From NCBI GenBank assembly GCA_021464525.1, contig JADRCO010000987.1:1-23832 (forward strand): 23,832 nt of DNA, written 5' to 3'. This document shows, piece after piece, positions 19,345-23,832 of the stretch. Position numbers and translations under genes: made by a program. Under the pieces are notes generated by a model, which saw nothing but the letters and a program-made list of their open reading frames with translations, did no database searches and had not been told where the DNA came from. Origin of the DNA: Rhizophagus sp. LPA8_4_AMF. Its lineage: Eukaryota > Glomeromycota > Glomeromycetes > Glomerales > Glomeraceae. Positions within the stretch are counted from its first letter, which is position 1. Each line of letters starts with the position of its first letter.

Positions 19345-19437
19345 GAAAGATGAAATATAGCTTGTTAGAATCGTCTAATCTAGACAAATCTAATGGTGAT
19401 TATTTATCTTTTTACTATGATCACTGGATGCTGAGTA
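19345..19437. repeat. further single copy of the palindrome-cored repeat
   Basis: The block with AATCGTCTAATCTAGACAAATCTAATGG-like sequence ending ATGATCACTGGATGCTGAG shares the stem words and the terminal TGATCACTnGATnCTGAG of the copies at 17765-18020, in the same orientation. Confidence 0.45.
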
Positions 19438-19686
19438 ATTTTATAAAATGGTAAAATTTATTAATTTAAACAAATTTTTTTACTGTACCATTTAACGTTT
19501 CCTGGCCATGTATAAATTAACAGATTATTTTAATAAAAATACTTTTAAGTTTTATTTTAATTCAGATTAATTTTGAGCTGATTCAATAATTAAAATAATT
19601 TTTTTGACATATTTTTATGTACATAATTTTTTAAATAAATTTTCTATATTATTACACTAGTGTATTTTATTTTTATATTTATATAT

Positions 19687-19836
19687 ATAGTCTTTTAAAA
19701 GACTATCAGTCTTAAAAAGATTAATGATCTTATTGCTATTTACAAAGACTATTTAGGATTATAAGAGTTTGTAGTCTTTTCGGTCCAGTCTTTTTGGTCT
19801 TAAGATTGAAAAGACTATAAGTCCTGGGACTGAGTT
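19687..19836. repeat. AGTCTT/AAGACT palindrome cluster
   Basis: A perfect 20-bp palindrome, ATAGTCTTTTAAAAGACTAT, occupies 19687-19706. It is followed by roughly nine more AGTCTT or AAGACT words in both orientations up to GTCCTGGGACTGAG at about 19822-19836. It is highly self-complementary and non-coding. Confidence 0.65.
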
Positions 19837-20445
19837 AACATTTTTATTAACTAGGCCTGTAATCAAATTCTGTGTATATGTGCCCATCTATCATCAATTT
19901 TGTTATGAAGATGCTATATTTAACCACCTATTCAGCGGACGTTAGGGTTTGCAATGCAGCCTGTCCATCTTGAATTGATCTAACGAAAGTCTGCTTCTGT
20001 TAGAGTTGAATAGTCTAACGGTACTTATAGATTCACCAGTTATTCAGCCCTGGATAGTGATTTTAATAGTTGTCTGGGGAGTGGGTCTTGTAGTACAGTT
20101 GCTTCTACTTTATTTGAAATATAATATTAGAGGAGATCTAGAATTTTTTACTGGTTTTATGAGTTATGGCTTTGTTATTTTAGCTTAGCTTTTTACTATT
20201 TGTAAATTTTGGGAGACTGTTTAGCTTTATTTTGTTCGTTTATTTTAAAACTTCATACGTTTTTATGTTCGTTTATAAAATTCTGTATAAATTTAATAAA
20301 GATAAAGGTTACTATGTCATGTTTGCCTCAATATCTAATTTGGAAAACCAAATTGCCAACTCTTTTCACTGATCAGTTGGTCAAAAATTTTCAAAATAAA
20401 AATTTTTCTTCATACTAATTAACTTTTCAATATTTTTATTCAAAA
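19837..20445 (+). other. possible 5' UTR region of the LINE relic
   Basis: No gene is supported. A 60-codon hydrophobic frame (20006-20188) starts at a non-ATG codon and looks accidental. Its position directly before the LINE ORF1 start and the less AT-rich 19920-20060 part suggest that it belongs to the element. Confidence 0.25.
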
Positions 20446-20895
20446 ATGCCTCAACGTGGTAGCAACCCCAGAAAGGACCCTACTACATGAAAAATAAAAG
20501 ATATGACGTAGCCAAAGACTCTTCTTCTGACAACTCCAATTCTGATACAGAACACACTAATAATTCAAAATCTCTTAAGAAAAAGTCTAGAACTATTCAC
20601 AATAATGTTATGGATGAAGATTACACAGCTGAACAGGTGGTGGCCAACCTTAGTTTAAGACCTAATACTTCTCTTCCTCCTCAAAATAATACTGCCAAAA
20701 ATTCTCTCACTTCTCTCCAAGTTTCTTCTACGCCAAATGCACAGTCTAATATTGCGTCTCCTAATTCAGCTGACGCATCTATGTATAATCCTGCCAATAA
20801 CACAGCCTCTTAAACGCGTCACCAAATTTGGTTGATTCCAATAAGGTCGCTAAAGATCATACTCCTGAAGCTGAACTTACCTATTCCATTTCCTG
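20446..20895 (+). pseudogene. LINE-like ORF1 remnant, frameshifted
   Basis: ATG 20446 starts a frame reading MPQRGSNPRKDPTT that stops at TGA 20488-20490. Another frame continues at once (20487-20813) with a Ser/Asn-rich acidic-basic sequence (SSSDNSNSDTEH, AEQVVANLSLRP), and a third carries on to about 20895 (NASPNLVDSNKVAKDH). Two frameshifts and a nonsense codon therefore break one low-complexity ORF. It is placed as LINE ORF1 because it sits upstream, on the same strand, of the RNase H-containing ORF2 part. No zinc knuckle or RNA-binding fold is visible, so the assignment is contextual. Confidence 0.45.
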
Positions 20896-21103
20896 ATAAG
20901 ATCATCAGCTGTAGCAACACTAAATACATCCCCTGATTTTTTAAAAAAATACCTTACCAATTAAGCAATTAGAGTGTACCAGAAATCAGCTGATTTAAAA
21001 GGAGGTGGGAGGAGCCAAACTTCAAATCAGATCTATATATATCACATGACATTTATATATTTAAATATAAATATAAGTAATTTAATTATTTTTTTATATA
21101 GTG
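20896..21103 (+). other. LINE internal deletion or junction region
   Basis: ORF1-like traces end and ORF2 C-terminal sequence begins within about 200 bp. The endonuclease and reverse transcriptase, which should need some 2-3 kb, are absent. The last 75 bp (about 21030-21103) are TA-rich and unlike both sides, possibly a repair filler or an insertion. Confidence 0.45.
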
Positions 21104-22479
21104 AATGGCTGTCATCAACTCATCAACTTAATGTCTTGATACCTGATAATAGGTTACCAACATCAGCTTCAAATTCCATAATTAGATTACTTTTAGTTCA
21201 GGACATATGAATTTACAGATAGATAGATGATAATACCTTGAAAGCGCGACTAATGGATATTAGAAATACACTAGCAGAGAGATCAGTGGTAGAATATTAC
21301 ACAGATAGTTCGCTTAGGCTAAGCATCCCTACATCAATGGGTAAACAAGAGCCTAACTTAGTATACACAGACATGGGTGCAGCATTTTGTATTAATAATG
21401 AGCCTACTTTGTCAGCCCAAGCAAATTTGTCATTATGGCCTTCATCTACATGTTCAGAATTAGTGGCTATTTTTCTGGCATTACTTACAAGTCCTATGAA
21501 TGTACAAATCAAGATTTATACAGACAGTCAAAGTGCCATCTACATGATTAATAATTAACATAATAAATCAGGCAGAAAATTATTGCAGCAGTCTAATTCT
21601 TTAATTTTACTCAAGATAGATATTCTTTTACAAGATAAAAAGATGGATCTAGTATTAGTGAAAGTTAAGGGGCATAGTGGAAATGTTATAAATGAAATGG
21701 TAGATGAATTAGCTAAAAACTCAAGTAATAGCAGCTGTTACTTTAAAAACAGGTTTAACTATAGTAACAGGACAGTTAGATTTTTTCCAATTTTTAAATA
21801 GATTTCAATTGAGTACAATTTAAGGAAATTTATTAAAACTCTAATGAATACTAGAGTGGCAGCAGAATGGTCAATGCTAAAAATTAATAGACATGAAATA
21901 CCAATTGCTTGGAACATAACTTGAAACTTAATTCATAGATATAAAGGATTTAATTGTATTTCAATTAAAAAACATTGGCATTTAATATTTATTATTAAAC
22001 TATTTGCTAAACTTTTCCCTATAGGTACTACTCTATTACAGCGAAAACTAAATATGTATAAAAATTTTGTTTGTCTCAAGTGCAATGCTAATAAAAAAGA
22101 AAACATATATCATTTTATTGAATATGATGCCAATAAGGATCTATAGCTTATAATTAAAAGCAGAATGCAAGATAATGTGACTCATATAATTCAAAAATGA
22201 AGTAATATACCAAAGAATACACCTAAAGACATAAGGGAGAAATTAAACTAGATACTAGAATCACAACATGACAACAACAAATTTATAAACTTTTGCTCAC
22301 TGGCTTTAGAAGCTAAAGTTAACACTAATCTTTTCAAAATATCAAAACAGTCATTTGGATTTTCAAAGACAAAAAACATCATATTTTTGGCTTCACTTTG
22401 GACTCTTTTACCATTCACTTTAAAGAACTATTGCATGGAAAAAACCTAGAAATATTGGAAGAAAAGACAAATTAAATGA
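21104..22479 (+). pseudogene. LINE ORF2 C-terminal part with RNase H domain and zinc-finger-like tail
   Basis: A single reading frame can be followed for about 1.38 kb with no indel, interrupted by stops at 21208, 21220, 21556, 21799, 21922, 22144, 22198, 22249 and 22447 and ending at 22477. The RNase H type I core is recognisable: YYTDSS (Asp codon 21304), STCSELVAI (Glu), YTDSQSAIYM (Asp), then KGHSGN and VDELAK (His and Asp) after the 21556 stop, so all catalytic positions are kept. Further on, a CLKCN...YHFIEYD block resembles the CCHC region of such LINEs with the last Cys replaced by Tyr. The reverse transcriptase and endonuclease are missing. RNase H removes RNA from RNA/DNA hybrids during retrotransposition. 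The copy is dead. Confidence 0.75.
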
Positions 22480-22872
22480 ATCTGAAAATATGGACCGTTA
22501 TTTCAAATTCTCTCACCAATAGGTTAAACACTCAAGATAGGATAAACAACTTTCAAAAAAGAATGATTTACCAGATTCACAGAAAGATTAAATTGTAGTA
22601 CTTGATGATATTCTGTTTAAGCTGGACTCAATACAATCTGAGAATTCATTAAATGAAAATTTCATTTTATCAAAATACTATAGAATGGAAAAAAAAGCTT
22701 ATGATGATGTGTTTACTTATTAATAATAACTGTTGGTATAGTTGGGCTTATAAAAAGACAAAAATTATTATTGAAAATTTTATAATAGATCTAGCAACAA
22801 TATAATAAACATTATTCTGGGTTTAAATTCATTAATTCTGAAAGGAGAAGGGGATGAAAAAAAAAATAAAAA
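22480..22872 (+). mobile_element. LINE 3' end with poly(A)-like tail
   Basis: After the last ORF2 codon the sequence stays element-like for about 370 bp, including stretches in which a longer ORF can be sensed (LDDILFKLDS at about 22600). It ends in GGGGATGAAAAAAAAAATAAAAAA at 22849-22872, an expected 3' terminus for a poly(A)-type LINE. No target-site duplication could be identified because the 5' boundary is unclear. Confidence 0.5.
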
Positions 22873-22886
22873 ATTATTTTTTTATA

Positions 22887-23055
22887 TAATTATTATAATG
22901 CAATTAACTTAGTTGACTTCTAGTGATCCAATTTTAATAAACTTTTTTTTAATTTATAGCTCTCATTTAGTTCTACAAATTTAGCTTTATAAAACAAAAA
23001 AAATTTTGTTCAAATTGAATCACTAGAAGCCAAGATAATTGTATAATACTAATTA
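22887..23055. mobile_element. palindromic MITE, complete copy
   Basis: The left arm (about 22890-22934, ATAATGCAATTAACTT...CTTCTAGTGATCCAATTT) and the right arm (about 23010-23052, AAATTGAATCACTAGAAGCC...ATAATTGTATAAT) are inverted repeats of about 40-45 bp with few mismatches. Both are flanked by TAATTA-like words. The middle contains AATTTATAGCTCTCATTTAG. It inserted immediately 3' of the LINE tail. There is no coding capacity. Confidence 0.65.
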
Positions 23056-23737
23056 TTATTATATTTAATTAGTGATCTGTGAGTCAGGTGATGAAAACGA
23101 TAATAAAATTTGATGGAAATTTACTAATTAAAAACTGCATTACTGAATGTAAAGTTGTTTATGAATTTTGCCAGCCAAATGTTTAAAAGACGTCATTTTG
23201 CTATAATAAAATAGTTTCCCACAGTTTTCTCACTAATATCGTAAAAAAATTTCATAATGTAACCTTGAGACAATGTCCAATTCCTAATAGATCTAAGATT
23301 CGAAAGACAAAAACTCAGTTTTTACTGTACCATATCACTTGTATAATAAATGTAAAAAAGTTTTGAATTTGTCAAGTTAGAAGTTATTACAGTTTAGTTT
23401 ACTTATAAAATATAACAAAAATAAAGCAAATATATATGAAAGTTTAGTGAAATGTAAAAAAATTTCCATAATTTGTACTTTTAAAATCTTAGTTTGCCTA
23501 ATAACATAGTAAATGCTGCATGTTTCCAAGGTAAACTTTATCAAAAAAGAATTTTACGCTTGATAGCTTAGAAAAATAAAAGTATGACACTTAATTTATT
23601 ATTTGTGTTATTTTTAGTAAACCATGCTTATAGTTTTTATTACACCAGAAATTGCTAAAATCAGTGGATTACGATAAATTAGTATATGATTTATGTCAAA
23701 TTTTATATGTAATTTCTCTAGTTGACTCGTGGATCGT
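23056..23737. other. AT-rich spacer between two MITE copies
   Basis: No ORF, RNA gene or repeat is supported in this stretch. Confidence 0.45.
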
Positions 23738-23832
23738 TAATTAATTATAATGCAATTATCTTGACTTTCAGTGATCCAATTTTAATAAACTTTTTTTAAT
23801 TTATAGCTCTCATTTAGCTTTACAAATCTAGC
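23738..23832. mobile_element. second MITE copy, cut by window edge
   Basis: The sequence from TAATTAATTATAATGCAATTATCTTGA to the end of the window repeats the left arm and middle of the MITE at 22887-23055 nearly base for base (AGTGATCCAATTTTAATAA, AATTTATAGCTCTCATTTAG), in the same orientation. The right arm should lie just beyond the window. Confidence 0.65.

Noticed and set aside
20006-20188. Short hydrophobic frame resembling a membrane protein
   Set aside because: It has a non-ATG start and no ribosome context; it probably lies in the LINE 5' region.
21297-21512. Minus-strand frame within the RNase H region
   Set aside because: It is a shadow of the LINE ORF2 frame, which has recognisable catalytic motifs.

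Overview
The window reads as nuclear DNA of a very AT-rich filamentous fungus. The genes have short GT-AG introns (about 56-96 nt), and the gene products are eukaryotic housekeeping proteins. The mix of transposon relics (a Maverick/Polinton-type packaging ATPase, Vsr-like nuclease fragments, a LINE with a terminal RNase H domain, a CACTA-like transposase, many palindromic repeats) resembles arbuscular mycorrhizal fungi of the Rhizophagus type. That placement is an inference from family resemblance; no search was run.

Layout. 1-6235 is gene-poor. It holds terminal and low-complexity repeats, a Vsr-like nuclease relic next to a broken viral-type packaging ATPase (1159-2240), a 147-bp tandem repeat with a strong hairpin (2328-2643), a TA-flanked 260-bp MITE-like element (3220-3479), a decayed transposase on the minus strand (about 4005-4978), and a second Vsr-like fragment (5479-5655).

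6236-15471 is the gene island, with four genes. An 805-aa SYF2 splicing factor with a long AT-hook extension (minus) is divergent from an RRP3/DDX47-type DEAD-box helicase (plus, six exons), with about 200 bp between their start codons. Next comes an intronless single-pass membrane protein whose cytoplasmic tail carries PTAP and PPxY motifs, preceded by a start-stop ATGTGA. It converges on dynactin subunit 4/p62 (minus, six exons). The genes do not form one pathway: they serve pre-mRNA splicing, rRNA processing, an unknown membrane or trafficking role, and dynein-based transport.

15472-23832 is again repeat territory. It holds a 150-bp duplication, further copies of the palindrome-cored repeat family, an unexplained GC-richer ORF pair (18074-18340), and a LINE relic (20446 to about 22870) with ORF1 remnants, an RNase H region and a poly(A)-like tail. 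Two copies of a MITE family follow, the second cut by the window edge.

The most striking points are the SYF2/AT-hook fusion within one exon, the late-domain-like motif cluster with a start-stop uORF in the membrane protein, and the LINE relic, which keeps one reading frame for about 1.38 kb despite roughly nine internal nonsense codons and no frameshift. That last pattern points to substitution-type (RIP- or deamination-like) decay.
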